NCBI RefSeq assembly: GCF_023073315.1
Contig: NZ_JADPJH010000018.1
Location: forward strand, 391,432-455,431
DNA: 64,000 nt
Direction: 5' to 3'
Source of the DNA: Bradyrhizobium sp. 1
GTDB lineage: Bacteria > Pseudomonadota > Alphaproteobacteria > Rhizobiales > Xanthobacteraceae
Shown: positions 1 to 8,843 of the stretch, in pieces
How positions within the stretch are numbered: position 1 is the stretch's first letter
How the letters are laid out: each line of letters starts with the position of its first letter
The notes under the pieces: model-generated
The model's input: the letters and a program-made list of their open reading frames with translations, nothing else
What the model was told of the DNA's origin: nothing
Database searches by the model: none
Made by a program: the position numbers and the translations under genes

Positions 1-10
1 TCCCCCTCAC

Positions 11-64
11 CCGGAATTCAAGCTGCGCTCGAATTCCGGCCTCTCCCCGCAAGCGGGGAGAGGC
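11..64. repeat. Palindromic intergenic repeat (two adjacent hairpins)
   Basis: Two inverted repeats lie side by side. CCGGAATTC (11-19) pairs with GAATTCCGG (31-39), and GCCTCTCCCCGC (39-50) pairs perfectly with GCGGGGAGAGGC (53-64) across a two-base loop. They sit just past the stop of the IclR gene and could fold in its 3' mRNA end. There is no T-run, so this looks like a dispersed palindromic repeat more than a canonical terminator. From memory, similar sequences recur in Bradyrhizobium genomes. Confidence 0.7.
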
Positions 65-84
65 GAAGTAGCGCCGCCGGCGTC

Positions 85-894
85 TTAGGCAACACCGACT
101 CGGATCGCCTGCTCGATGGTGCGGGCCTCGCGCAGCAAGATCTCCGCAACCTCCTGCTCGCGGCGAGGGCCGAGCCTCGTCCGAACGGCGGCGACGGTCA
201 TGGCCGCGGCCGGCTGCCCGTCCGGCGTCTTGATCCAGGTCGAGATCGATTTCGTGCCCTGCACGAGGCCGATCTCTCTCATATTATACCCCCGCTTCCG
301 CGCGGCGGTGACCTGGCCGAGCACGGTCGCGACGTCGGTCTGGTAGGCCTCGAACCGCTTCTCATTGGCTGCGACGATTTTTCGCGCGTCCGGCGCGGGC
401 ATTGCGGCGAGGATGGCAACGCCTGCGCTGGAGACACCGAGCGGCCGGCGCGCGCCGACCTCGATCGACAGCACCTGGATCGGATAGACACCGATCCTCC
501 GATCGACGCACAGTGTGTCGTGGCCGGTCCGCACCGTCAGGAACAGCGTGTCGCCGATCTCGGCTGACGCGCGCCGCAGCGACGGATTGGCAGCGACCAG
601 CAGCCGCGACGGTCGCGGCCGCGCCAGCGCCAGCTCCGGCACCTGGTTGCCGATCGCGTAGCGGCCGGTTTTGCCGTGCCGCTCGACGATGCCTTCCTCG
701 ATCAGCACATGGACGATGCGATGCACGGTCGGGCGGGTGAGGCCGGTCGCGCGCACGACCTCGGCCAATGGCACACCGTCCTCGCGGCCTGCGGCAAGAA
801 TACGCAGCACGGCGAGCGCGCGCCGGATCGCCTGCGCGCCCTGTCGCGGTTCCATTGTGTTGCGGGCCGATTTCGGTGAAAGTCGCTTGTCCAT
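85..894 (-). CDS. IclR family transcriptional regulator
   Basis: Predicted DNA-binding repressor or activator of 269 residues. An N-terminal winged helix-turn-helix (AIRRALAVLRILAAG, then LAEVVRATGLTRPTVHRIV) is followed by the IclR effector-binding domain, seen in VRTGHDTLCVDRR and RPLGVSSAGVAILAAMP. The gene is divergent from the 1023-5638 catabolic operon, so local control of that operon is likely. I chose the ATG at 894. ATG 855 is an alternative, and neither start has a good Shine-Dalgarno. A perfect 10+1+10 palindrome at 886-906 overlaps the chosen start and may be the operator. The family call is firm; the inducer cannot be read from sequence. Confidence 0.9.
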   Translation of the reverse strand: MDKRLSPKSARNTMEPRQGAQAIRRALAVLRILAAGREDGVPLAEVVRATGLTRPTVHRIVHVLIEEGIVERHGKTGRYAIGNQVPELALARPRPSRLLVAANPSLRRASAEIGDTLFLTVRTGHDTLCVDRRIGVYPIQVLSIEVGARRPLGVSSAGVAILAAMPAPDARKIVAANEKRFEAYQTDVATVLGQVTAARKRGYNMREIGLVQGTKSISTWIKTPDGQPAAAMTVAAVRTRLGPRREQEVAEILLREARTIEQAIRVGVA

Positions 895-906
895 AATATG
901 GACAAG
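886..906. promoter_or_regulatory. Candidate IclR operator palindrome
   Basis: CTTGTCCATA (886-895), one central A, then TATGGACAAG (897-906) is a perfect 10-base inverted repeat in the divergent region between the IclR gene and the catabolic operon. Its position suggests autoregulation and control of the operon 117 bp away. That it is the operator is inference. Confidence 0.55.
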
Positions 907-1022
907 AACGCCACAATTCACTCGACAGGTAAAGCGCTCATCTGGAGATTGCGCGGCGATCGAGCGCCACGCGCAACGTCAAGGCGTTCGAAGTGAATTG
1001 GAAGCGCCGCCGGGAGGTTAAC

Positions 1023-1988
1023 ATGAGATTAATCTGGATTGCCATAGCTGCCGCAGCCGCGATGCTGGCGGGACCCGCGTCGGGCCAGCAATGGCCGGCG
1101 CGCAGCGTCAAGCTGATCGTGCCTTATCCTGCCGGCGGCAATGTCGACAGCGCCGCGCGGATCGTCGCCGACAAGCTCCAGGAAAAGCTCGGCCAGCCCT
1201 TCATGATCGAGAACAAGGCCGGCGCCGGCGGCATGATCGCGGGCGAGGCCTTCGCGAAATCGGCGCCCGACGGCTACACGCTGTTCGTCGGTGCCAACGG
1301 CCCGGTGCTGTTCGCGACCGAGATCAACAAGCGCGATGCCTATAATTGGAAGAAGGATTTCCTTCCCATCACGACCATCTCGATGACGCCGCTGGTGCTC
1401 GAGGTGCATCCCTCCGTGCAGGCCAATACATTCAAGGAATTCGTCGAGCTCGCCAAGCGCGATCCTGGCAAGCTGACGATGGCCTCGCCCGGCCCCGGCA
1501 CCACCAACCATCTGCTCAGCGAGCTGATGCAGTCCAACCTCGACCTGCAATGGGTCACCGCGCATTACCGCGGCAACGCGCCTGCCATCAACGACCTGCT
1601 CGGCGGCCAGGTGCAGTTCGCATTCGACCAGCTCACGGTCAGCCTCCAGCACATCAAGGCCGGCCTGTTCCGCGCGCTCGCCGTCACCAGCCCGCATCGC
1701 CTGAAGTCGCTGCCTGACGTGCCGACCTTCGCCGAACTCGGCTACAAGGATTTTGACGGCCAGACGTTTACCGGCCTGCTCGCGCCCGCCGGCACGCCGG
1801 CGCCGATCGTGGACAAGCTGCACGAGACGCTGGTCGCGATCCTGAAGGACCCCGCCGTGGTCGACAAGTTCGAGAAGCTCGGCGGCGAAGCCACGCCGAT
1901 GACGCCGGACGAATTCAGGGCTTATCTGGAGCGCGAGGACGCCAAGTGGATTCCGGTCGTGCGCAAGGCCAACATCAAGGCTGATTGA
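1023..1988 (+). CDS. Bug/TctC-type tripartite tricarboxylate transporter substrate-binding receptor
   Basis: Exported solute receptor of 321 residues. A signal peptide (MRLIWIAIAAAAAMLAGPASG) precedes the Bug-family start WPARSVKLIVPYPAGGNVDSA, and PDVPTFAELGY is typical near the C-terminus. ATG 1023 is preferred over an upstream in-frame start because GGGAGG lies 5-10 bases before it and it opens directly on the signal peptide. No TctA or TctB membrane subunits are nearby, as is common for orphan Bug proteins in Bradyrhizobium and Bordetella. It is the first gene of the catabolic operon, so it probably senses or imports that operon's substrate, perhaps an aromatic or dicarboxylic acid. Confidence 0.93.
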   Translation: MRLIWIAIAAAAAMLAGPASGQQWPARSVKLIVPYPAGGNVDSAARIVADKLQEKLGQPFMIENKAGAGGMIAGEAFAKSAPDGYTLFVGANGPVLFATEINKRDAYNWKKDFLPITTISMTPLVLEVHPSVQANTFKEFVELAKRDPGKLTMASPGPGTTNHLLSELMQSNLDLQWVTAHYRGNAPAINDLLGGQVQFAFDQLTVSLQHIKAGLFRALAVTSPHRLKSLPDVPTFAELGYKDFDGQTFTGLLAPAGTPAPIVDKLHETLVAILKDPAVVDKFEKLGGEATPMTPDEFRAYLEREDAKWIPVVRKANIKAD

Positions 1989-1991
1989 TCG

Positions 1992-2609
1992 ATGCAGATC
2001 GACCCCACCGAGCTCGGCGCGGAGCGCATCTACCGCCTGATGACCGGCATCGTGGTGCCGCGCCCGATCGCCTGGGTGACGAGCCTGTCGCGTAGCGGCG
2101 TGCTCAACCTCGCGCCCTTCAGCGCCTTCACCTTCGTCTCGCAGAAGCCGCCGATGCTCGCCATCAGCGTCGGCCGCAAGGGGGCCAACTACAAGGACAC
2201 CGCGCACAACATCCTCGATACCGAGGAATATGTGATTCACATCGCCGATACCCCGCTGATGAAGGCGGTGCACGACAGCTCGGTCGAGCATCCGCCTGAA
2301 GTGAGCGAGGTCGCAGAGCTGGGCCTGGAGACGATCGCGAGCGAGCGCATCAAGGTGCCCCGGCTTAGCGCCGCACCCGTCGCGATGGAATGCCGCTTCC
2401 GGCAGTGCCTCGAATTCGGCGACGCCCGCAGCCGGCTCATCGTCGGCGAGGTCGTGATGTTTCATTTGCGCGACGGCCTCGTGAACGAGGGCAAGGTGGA
2501 GACCAAGGCGCTCGATCCGATCGCGCGCATCGGCGGGCCGCGTTACGCCAGCCTCGGCGAGATCGTGACGCTGAACACCGTGTTCCAGACTCCCAAATCG
2601 AAAGACTGA
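1992..2609 (+). CDS. Flavin reductase family protein (FMN-binding split barrel)
   Basis: Protein of 205 residues in the flavin reductase-like (DIM6/NTAB) family. The flavin-binding start RPIAWVTSLSRSGVLNLAPF is followed by FTFVSQKPPMLAISVG and NYKDTAHNI, and by EYVIHIA. Such proteins reduce FMN or FAD with NAD(P)H for a partner monooxygenase, but no oxygenase is encoded in this operon. It begins 3 bp after the receptor stop, so the two are co-transcribed. It is longer than HpaC-type reductases (about 170 residues), so the exact role is uncertain. It may serve a monooxygenase encoded elsewhere. Confidence 0.88.
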   Translation: MQIDPTELGAERIYRLMTGIVVPRPIAWVTSLSRSGVLNLAPFSAFTFVSQKPPMLAISVGRKGANYKDTAHNILDTEEYVIHIADTPLMKAVHDSSVEHPPEVSEVAELGLETIASERIKVPRLSAAPVAMECRFRQCLEFGDARSRLIVGEVVMFHLRDGLVNEGKVETKALDPIARIGGPRYASLGEIVTLNTVFQTPKSKD

Positions 2610-2662
2610 GCGCGCGGCTCATCGCGCCGTCACGTGTGCCTGAAGACCATTGGAGAAAGACA

Positions 2663-3523
2663 ATGCGACTCCTGAGCTATCTCTTGGACGGAGAGCCGCG
2701 CTACGGCGCGGCCGTCGCAGGCGGTGTCGTCGACCTGACCAGGCGGATCGGCCGGGACTATTCCGACGTCAAGGCGCTGATCGCGGCCAACGCGCTCGAC
2801 GAGGCGCAGGAAGCAGTGGCAGGACAAAAGCCCGACTACGCCCTGGACGAGCTCGTCCTGCTGCCGCCGGTGCTGGCGCCGGAAAAGCTCTGGTGCATCG
2901 GCGTCAACTACGCCGAGCGCAACGCCGAATACAAAGACAATTCGGACCTGCCCAAATATCCGAGCCTGTTCGTGCGCAGCATGTCGTCGATGACGGGTTC
3001 CGGTCAAGCGCTCGAAAAGCCGCACGTATCCGAGCAGCTCGATTACGAAGGCGAGCTCGTCATCGTGATCGGACAGGGCGGCCGCCACATCCCGCGCGAA
3101 AAGGCATGGTCGCACATCTTCGGCATGACCCTATGCAACGAAGGCACGATCCGCGACTGGCTGCGTCACGGCAAGTTCAACGTCACGCAAGGCAAGAATT
3201 TCGATCGCTCCGGCAGCATCGGTCCTTGGATCGTCACCGCGGACGAGCTCGACCCGCGCGGTCCCCACGACATCATCACGCGCGTCAATGGCGAGGTGCG
3301 GCAGCAGGACACGACCGAGCGGCTGATGTTCCCGTTCGACCATCTGATCTCCTATCTCTCGACCTTCGCCACGCTGAAGCCCGGCGACATGATCGTGACG
3401 GGCACGCCGACGGGGGCGGGCGTGCGCTTCGATCCGCCGCGTTGGCTGAAAGTCGGCGACGTCGTCGAGGTCGGGTCCAGCCGCATCGGCGTGCTGCGCA
3501 ATGTCGTCGCCGCGGAGCAGTAA
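2663..3523 (+). CDS. Fumarylacetoacetate hydrolase (FAH) family protein
   Basis: Protein of 286 residues. The FAH catalytic domain begins near residue 70 with LWCIGVNYAERNAEY. The acidic metal-binding motif is in LDYEGELVIVIG, and the family end signature is MIVTGTPTGAGV. Members hydrolyse or decarboxylate C-C bonds of beta-keto acids in the lower part of aromatic meta pathways, and HpaG-type isomerase/decarboxylases are the closest functional guess. ATG 2663 follows GGAGAAAG at good spacing; a longer in-frame reading upstream overlaps the flavin reductase and is not credible. The next gene starts 3 bp downstream. Confidence 0.9.
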   Translation: MRLLSYLLDGEPRYGAAVAGGVVDLTRRIGRDYSDVKALIAANALDEAQEAVAGQKPDYALDELVLLPPVLAPEKLWCIGVNYAERNAEYKDNSDLPKYPSLFVRSMSSMTGSGQALEKPHVSEQLDYEGELVIVIGQGGRHIPREKAWSHIFGMTLCNEGTIRDWLRHGKFNVTQGKNFDRSGSIGPWIVTADELDPRGPHDIITRVNGEVRQQDTTERLMFPFDHLISYLSTFATLKPGDMIVTGTPTGAGVRFDPPRWLKVGDVVEVGSSRIGVLRNVVAAEQ

Positions 3524-3526
3524 ATC

Positions 3527-4330
3527 ATGCTGGATGCCGCCACGATCGAACGCCTTGCCGCGCGCCTGGATGAAGCCGAGCGCACCAAGTCGCTGATCAC
3601 GATGTTCACGAAGGACTATCCCGATTTCGCCATCGAGGATGCCTACGCCGTCCAGCGCGCCTGGACCAAACTCCAGCTCGGGCGCGGCCGAATCATCAAG
3701 GGCCACAAGATCGGCCTGACCTCGAAGGCGATGCAGAACGCGGTCGGCATCTCCGAGCCCGACTACGGCGTGCTGTTCGCCGACATGTTCTATGCCGACG
3801 CCACGCCGATTCCGTTCGACCGTTTCCATGCACCGCGTATCGAGGTCGAGCTCGCCTTCGTGCTGAAGGCGCCGCTGCGCGGGCCCGATTGCACCATCTT
3901 CGACGTGCTCAATGCCACCGACTACGTCACGCCCGCGCTCGAAATCCTCGAGACGCGCATGCATCGCGTCGATCCCCAGACGGGCAAGGCGCGAAAAGTC
4001 ATGGACACGATCTCGGACAACGCAGCGAATGCCGCGCTGGTGCTTGGCGGCCGGCCGTTCCGCCCCCTGGATGCGGACCTGCGCTGGATCGGCGCCCTGC
4101 TGTTCCGCAATGGCGAGGTCGAGGAGACCGGGCTTGCCGCCGGCGTGCTCAATCACCCCGCCAACGGCATCGCCTGGCTCGCCAACCGCCTCGCGCCGCA
4201 TGACGAATATCTCAGGGCTGGCGAGGTCGTGTTGGCGGGATCGTTTACGCGTCCGGTCGACATCCGCCGCGGCGACACGTTCCATGCCGACTACGGCACG
4301 TTCGGCTCGGTGTCCTGCCAGTTCGTTTGA
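3527..4330 (+). CDS. 2-oxo-hept-4-ene-1,7-dioate hydratase-like protein (HpaH/MhpD family)
   Basis: Protein of 267 residues, the usual HpaH length. Family features include [42 protein letters not shown] (metal-binding Glu pair) and [16 protein letters not shown]. HpaH hydrates 2-oxo-hept-4-ene-1,7-dioate in homoprotocatechuate catabolism. Next to a FAH-type enzyme it suggests two lower-pathway steps. The extradiol dioxygenase (HpaD), HpaE and HpaF are not in this window, so the substrate cannot be fixed. It lies 3 bp after the preceding gene, which implies translational coupling. The gene symbol is withheld because specificity is unproven. Confidence 0.85.
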   Translation: MLDAATIERLAARLDEAERTKSLITMFTKDYPDFAIEDAYAVQRAWTKLQLGRGRIIKGHKIGLTSKAMQNAVGISEPDYGVLFADMFYADATPIPFDRFHAPRIEVELAFVLKAPLRGPDCTIFDVLNATDYVTPALEILETRMHRVDPQTGKARKVMDTISDNAANAALVLGGRPFRPLDADLRWIGALLFRNGEVEETGLAAGVLNHPANGIAWLANRLAPHDEYLRAGEVVLAGSFTRPVDIRRGDTFHADYGTFGSVSCQFV

Positions 4331-4356
4331 ACCAACAAAATAAAAGGGAGCGCACC

Positions 4357-4749
4357 ATGACCGGCCAATCGCGGCGCAAGAGCATCCATATCGGCGGCTT
4401 CAAGCACGCCAACCCGATTCCGAACGCCTGCCGCATCGGCAATCTGGTGATGTCAGGCGTCATCCTCGGCCGCGATGCGGTCGGCGCGATGCCCGAAAGC
4501 CTGGACGCGCAATGCGCCAACATGTTCGCGTATATGAAGGCGACCGTTGAGGCCGCCGGCGGCACCACGGACGACATCATCAAGATGACGGTGTGGCTGA
4601 AGGACCGCACGCAGCGTGCACCCGTCAATGTCGAGTGGCTGAAAATGTTTCCCGACGAGCATTCGCGCCCGGCGCGCCACGCGCTGCCGATGGACAACAT
4701 GGAGGGCGGCGCACTGGTGCAGTGCGACTTCACCGCTGTGATCGACTGA
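4357..4749 (+). CDS. RidA/YjgF family protein
   Basis: Protein of 130 residues in the RidA (YjgF/YER057c/UK114) family. Recognisable parts are RIGNLVMSGVILGRDAVG, DDIIKMTVWLKD and HSRPARHALPM, which carries the Arg that binds the substrate carboxylate. The Glu of the usual VEIE end motif reads VQCD here, so the imine-deaminase Glu appears replaced. Some family members are 2-aminomuconate deaminases, which would fit a catabolic operon, but the change argues for caution. ATG 4357 follows AAAGGGAG at 4343-4350; an upstream ATG at 4327 overlaps the hydratase gene. Confidence 0.88.
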   Translation: MTGQSRRKSIHIGGFKHANPIPNACRIGNLVMSGVILGRDAVGAMPESLDAQCANMFAYMKATVEAAGGTTDDIIKMTVWLKDRTQRAPVNVEWLKMFPDEHSRPARHALPMDNMEGGALVQCDFTAVID

Positions 4750-4762
4750 AGGAGCACCTTGC

Positions 4763-5638
4763 ATGCCGACCTATCTGCCGTTCGATCCCAACCCGCGCCG
4801 CCCGATCAAGGCGCCGCCGCCCAAAACCGTCGACAGCCAGTTTCATGTGCTGGGTCCCATCGACAAATATCCCGAGCGTCCAGGTGCTGCCTATCGGATG
4901 CCGAGTGCGACCTGGGAAGCGGCGTTGCGCGTGCACAAGACGCTCGGTATCGAGCGCGGCATCATCGTGCAGACCACGACCTACGGCGCGGACCATTCCG
5001 TCGTGCTCGACGGCCTCGCCGCGATGGGCCCGAACTATCGCGGCTGCGCCAACGCGCTGGTGTTCGCGGAGGCGAACGATTCCTATCTGGCCAAGCTGCA
5101 TGACGCCGGCGTGCGCGGCGCGCGCTTCAGTTTTCGACAGGAACTGGGCGCCGTGCTGTCGGATGCGGATTTCGCCCGCGCCATCGCGCGCATCCGCGAA
5201 CTCGGCTGGTACGTCAAAATCCAGCCGGAGAAGGACGGCATCGTCTCCAGCGTCGCCAAATACGAGAATCTCGACGTGCCCGTGCTGATCGACCACATGG
5301 CCCGCCCCGATCCGGAAGCCGGCAAGAACGATCCGAACCTGCGCAAGATGCTGGAGCTGCTCACCAAAGGCAATTTCTGGGTCATGTTGTCACTCGGCGA
5401 GAAGACCTCGAAGGCCGGCCCGCCCTACGACGACGTGATCCCGATCGCGCGCACCTATATCGAGGCCGCAATCGACCGCTGCGTCTGGGCCAGCGACTGG
5501 CCGCATCCGGTTTCGGTCAAGCAGCCGCCGAACGATGCCGATTTGCTCGAGCTGATGTACCGCTACGCGCCTGATCAAGCCGAGCTGGAGAAGATTCTGG
5601 TGCACAATCCGGCCAAACTGTTCGGGTTTCCGGATTGA
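4763..5638 (+). CDS. Amidohydrolase-2 family protein (2-pyrone-4,6-dicarboxylate lactonase-like)
   Basis: TIM-barrel hydrolase of 291 residues (COG3618-like). It opens with KTVDSQFHVLGPIDKYP, where the family HxH metal motif is QFH, so the first His is lost. The C-terminal catalytic Asp is kept in CVWASDWPHPV, and VLIDHMARPD carries the strand-6 His. LigI, the lactonase of protocatechuate 4,5-cleavage, works without metal, so a LigI-like reaction is plausible. Last gene of the operon, 13 bp after RidA, with GGAG upstream of its ATG. Substrate unknown. Confidence 0.85.
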   Translation: MPTYLPFDPNPRRPIKAPPPKTVDSQFHVLGPIDKYPERPGAAYRMPSATWEAALRVHKTLGIERGIIVQTTTYGADHSVVLDGLAAMGPNYRGCANALVFAEANDSYLAKLHDAGVRGARFSFRQELGAVLSDADFARAIARIRELGWYVKIQPEKDGIVSSVAKYENLDVPVLIDHMARPDPEAGKNDPNLRKMLELLTKGNFWVMLSLGEKTSKAGPPYDDVIPIARTYIEAAIDRCVWASDWPHPVSVKQPPNDADLLELMYRYAPDQAELEKILVHNPAKLFGFPD

Positions 5639-5664
5639 TTCTTGCCGCGCTCATTGCTGTCGGA

Positions 5665-5695
5665 ATTCCGGGGTCGGGCTGACGCGTCCCGGAAT
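5665..5695. terminator. Hairpin between convergent genes
   Basis: ATTCCGGG (5665-5672) pairs with CCCGGAAT (5688-5695) in the 68 bp between the convergent amidohydrolase and LuxR genes. It could end transcription from both sides. It lacks a T-run and resembles a common palindromic repeat, so termination is inferred from position. Confidence 0.4.
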
Positions 5696-5706
5696 GACGG
5701 GATAGC

Positions 5707-6435
5707 TTATGGCGAGATGATCCGGTCGCGCATGGCGATCATCACGGCCTGCGTGCGGGTCACTGCGCCAAGCTTGTCACAGCAGCTCCTGACGTGAGCC
5801 TTCACCGTGCGCGCCGTGATGTGCAGGCGATCAGCGATCTGCTCCGTGGAACGTCCGATGGCGGCCAGCGTCAGCACCTCACGCTCGCGTATAGATAGTG
5901 CGAGCTGGAGCACCTGAGGCACGCCCGCCAGCCTCAGCGAGCGATCGAAGCCATAAAGCGCCATGAGATGGAGCGCGGGCAACTGCCGATCCGGAAGCTC
6001 GATCGAGGCGCCTCCGAAAAAGACCTGACCCAGGCGGCGCGCAGGCGAGGCGACCGGGATCATGACGCCATCCACCATGCCGAAGTCGTGGGCGCGCCGC
6101 ACGAGCTCGGCCGCGCGCGGCTCCCGCTTCGGATCGTACGGCGCCTCCCTGAACCATCGGAACGGCCGGACCGTCACGTTGCAATAGCGCAGCGCCGGAT
6201 CGGCGTGCAGAAACTGCTCCTTGGAGTACATATCCAGAAATCCGGCCGGCAGCCGTTCGGCGAGGACGGCCGCGCGCGGACGTTCGTTCGCCGCTGGCGC
6301 AAGATAGGAGCAACAGAAATAGTCAAAGCCGTGCTGCCCGAGCACGTGGCCCATGGCGTCAAGAACGCTGGCAGCGTCGGGAAGCTTCTGCACTTTCTCC
6401 ACGAATTCGAACGCGCGACAGCGAATCTCGTCCAT
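5707..6435 (-). CDS. LuxR family regulator with autoinducer-binding domain (LuxR solo)
   Basis: Protein of 242 residues with an N-terminal acyl-homoserine-lactone-binding domain and a C-terminal LuxR helix-turn-helix (LSIREREVLTLAAIG, then ITARTVKAHVRSCCDKL). Aligned to TraR, Tyr61, Asp70-Pro71 (HADPAL) and Trp85 (RPFRWF) are conserved, while Trp57 is Phe. Ligand binding is therefore plausible. No luxI-type synthase lies in the window, so it is a solo. ATG 6435 follows AGGA six bases upstream; a longer in-frame reading to 6522 has no such site. Targets unknown. Confidence 0.88.
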   Translation of the reverse strand: MDEIRCRAFEFVEKVQKLPDAASVLDAMGHVLGQHGFDYFCCSYLAPAANERPRAAVLAERLPAGFLDMYSKEQFLHADPALRYCNVTVRPFRWFREAPYDPKREPRAAELVRRAHDFGMVDGVMIPVASPARRLGQVFFGGASIELPDRQLPALHLMALYGFDRSLRLAGVPQVLQLALSIREREVLTLAAIGRSTEQIADRLHITARTVKAHVRSCCDKLGAVTRTQAVMIAMRDRIISP

Positions 6436-6622
6436 CCACGGTCCTGCATCAGGTTTGAGAGCTCGGCGAAGTGCTACCCTTCCGTATATCGAACTGTAGG
6501 ACAGCCATGTGTTAGCTGGCAATCCGCGCGGAGTTGAGGGCCATCACGTTGGTCATGGTCTCCGCTCTATCGAGGCTCCTCGGGAGATTGGCCCGCACGC
6601 GTCGGCCGCTCGAAGCCCCCGA

Positions 6623-7630
6623 TCAAGCTGCCGGTTGGTCCGCCAGCCTGTCGCGTACTGCCGCCGCGATCTCGAACGAGCGTAGCCGCGCCGTATGGTC
6701 GTAGATCTGGCCCGTCGTCATCAATTCGTCCGCGCCGGTATCGGCGATCAGCGCCTTCAGCTTCTCCTCGACGACATCACGCGAGCCGACCGCGGAGCAG
6801 GACAGCGACTGGCCCACCATGGCCTTCTCGGCCGGCGACCACAGCGCGTCCATGTCGTCCACCGGCGGCGGCAACGGGCCGGGCGTGCCGCGGCGCAGAT
6901 TGATGAACTGCTGCTGCAGCGAGGAGAACATGCGCTGCGCCTCCAAATCGCTATCGGCGGCGAATACGTTGACGCCGACTATCGCGTAGGACTTGTCGAG
7001 CTGCGCCGAGGGCTCGAAGCGCGCGCGATATTCGCGCAGTGCCGGCATCATCATCTGTGGCGCGAAATGCGAGGCGAAGGCGAACGGCAGCCCGAGCATG
7101 GCCGCAAGCTGTGCGCCGAACATGCTGGAGCCGCGGATCCAGAGCGGCACCTTCGTCCCCATGCCCGGCACGGCGCGGATCGCCTGGTCCGGCTGCAAAT
7201 CGCCAAGCAGCGCCTGCAATTCCAGCACGTCATGCGGAAAGTTTTCGGCCGCCGTTGCAAGGTCGCGCCGCATCGCCCGCGCGGTGAGCTGGTCGGTGCC
7301 CGGCGCGCGGCCGAGCCCGAGATCGATGCGCCCGGGATAGAGCGATTCCAGCGTGCCGAACTGCTCGGCGATCACCAGCGGCGAATGGTTCGGCAGCATG
7401 ATCCCGCCGGAGCCGACGCGGATCGTCCTGGTCCCGCCCGCGATATGCCCGATCACCACGGAGGTCGCGGCGCTCGCGATACCCGTCATGTTGTGATGCT
7501 CGGCGAGCCAGAACCGCTTGTAGCCCCACGTCTCCGCATGCTGGGCGAGATCGAGCGAATTGCGAAACGCCTGCGCCGCATCGCCACCCCTGCGGATGGG
7601 AGCGAGGTCGAGCACGGAGAAGGGGATCAT
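6623..7630 (-). CDS. LLM-class flavin-dependent oxidoreductase (luciferase-like)
   Basis: Protein of 335 residues in the bacterial luciferase-like monooxygenase superfamily, MsnO8 subgroup style. It opens with [13 protein letters not shown] and contains [25 protein letters not shown] and [22 protein letters not shown] followed by [14 protein letters not shown], all typical FMN/F420-barrel signatures. It probably oxidises a small substrate with reduced flavin. No specific partner is adjacent, and it is transcribed away from the secreted-protein genes upstream. Family call is firm, substrate unknown. Confidence 0.9.
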   Translation of the reverse strand: MIPFSVLDLAPIRRGGDAAQAFRNSLDLAQHAETWGYKRFWLAEHHNMTGIASAATSVVIGHIAGGTRTIRVGSGGIMLPNHSPLVIAEQFGTLESLYPGRIDLGLGRAPGTDQLTARAMRRDLATAAENFPHDVLELQALLGDLQPDQAIRAVPGMGTKVPLWIRGSSMFGAQLAAMLGLPFAFASHFAPQMMMPALREYRARFEPSAQLDKSYAIVGVNVFAADSDLEAQRMFSSLQQQFINLRRGTPGPLPPPVDDMDALWSPAEKAMVGQSLSCSAVGSRDVVEEKLKALIADTGADELMTTGQIYDHTARLRSFEIAAAVRDRLADQPAA

Positions 7631-7807
7631 GTTGGGGGTACCGGGTGGAAGGCGATATACGCCGGAGCTTCACATGTAGTGGCGTCCAGCCCGAATGTCA
7701 GCGCGGCACGGCCGCCCAAATGTCCGCGCAACGATGCCATTCAAAATCGCCGTGCCGGGCTTGATCCGAGCCCCATGGCTCGAACCATGACGAGGCGTTG
7801 CAGGCAA

Positions 7808-8578
7808 TCACGTTTTTCCGCGCGGGTCTTTCAGGAGGCCCGGCTGGACACGGCCACCTTCCCCGAACACGTTGAGAACCTCGCTGCAAAACGCAGGGAT
7901 CTCGGCGGCATCGGCCCGCACTGCATATTCGGCATCTCCCTTTTCCAGCGCGATGTCTTGCGCAATCCCCTCTGGCGTTGCGTGTTGTGCGTTTGGTCCT
8001 TTGCGCAAAAATTCGGTCCACGACGATCGTCCCGTCGCGATGATCGTTTCCGCGGCCTGTGTGTTCGCCTCGACGCCAGCGCATTTGCCGGGAACGGCAA
8101 GCGCGTAATAAGCGGCGAAAACCGGACTCAATGAGTTGTTTGCAGTGGGGTCTTCGTTCGGCCGCAATCCGATCCCGGCATTTGCATCGGCCTTCGTGCA
8201 TCGGGCCAGTGTCTTCGGCGGATCGTGCCTGGCCAGGTACGTGATTTCAATGGCGCCCTTGTCGAGCAGCTTGACTTTCGCACGCCAGACCGACCGATTG
8301 CCGGGACTCCTGAGATTGAGGATGTATCCCTCCTTCAGCTTCTGGTGCGACACGATGGTGGCGCCGCACATGGAGCCACCACAGAACTCGTAACTGGTCG
8401 CACTGATCGAGGTGATGTTATCGGAGTTGCGGTGGTAGGACTGGCATTGCGCAGGGCTGTTGCCGTAACTGCCGATCAGATCGCGGGGGCCGTTCGGATA
8501 GACCTTCGCGTCGCCAGCCTTCGCGGCAATCTGTCCGGCAAAGACCGACAGCACGGCGATCGCAAGCAGTCGCTTCAT
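7808..8578 (-). CDS. Exported protein of unknown function
   Basis: Protein of 256 residues with a clear signal peptide (MKRLLAIAVLSVFAGQIAAKAG). The mature part has several Cys residues in its first 130 positions (AQCQSYHR, YEFCGGSMCGATIV, LARCTKADA), suggesting disulfides in the periplasm. I do not recognise the family. ATG 8578 follows GAGGGG at a workable distance and begins the signal peptide exactly; a longer in-frame reading to 8638 adds a non-signal extension. It faces away from the Tat gene at 8844, leaving 265 bp with no further gene. Confidence 0.75.
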   Translation of the reverse strand: MKRLLAIAVLSVFAGQIAAKAGDAKVYPNGPRDLIGSYGNSPAQCQSYHRNSDNITSISATSYEFCGGSMCGATIVSHQKLKEGYILNLRSPGNRSVWRAKVKLLDKGAIEITYLARHDPPKTLARCTKADANAGIGLRPNEDPTANNSLSPVFAAYYALAVPGKCAGVEANTQAAETIIATGRSSWTEFLRKGPNAQHATPEGIAQDIALEKGDAEYAVRADAAEIPAFCSEVLNVFGEGGRVQPGLLKDPRGKT

Positions 8579-8843
8579 TGTCACGTTTCCCCTCGCCACA
8601 CACGCACCAGCGTTATCTCTGGATGATACCGCCTTCACTGCGGAAGACTACTGCCGAAAGAAATGGCCATCAATCGAAGGCGTGCCCCGGAAGCGGAGCT
8701 TCCGGGCAGGTCTCGTCGAGCGGCCCGCACCCCGTTCACAACACCGTTATTGCGACCTGTTGCGCCTTTTGTCTCAACTGGGCGTCCTTTGCGCGTTGTT
8801 GTATCATCAACGGAGCGCCTGCCGCTCGCCAGGAGGACCTGAC

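Noticed and set aside
1029..2465. A 478-codon open frame on the minus strand opposite the receptor and flavin reductase genes.
   Set aside because: It mirrors two well-supported family genes, is Arg/Ala/Gly/His-rich, and has no recognisable domain.
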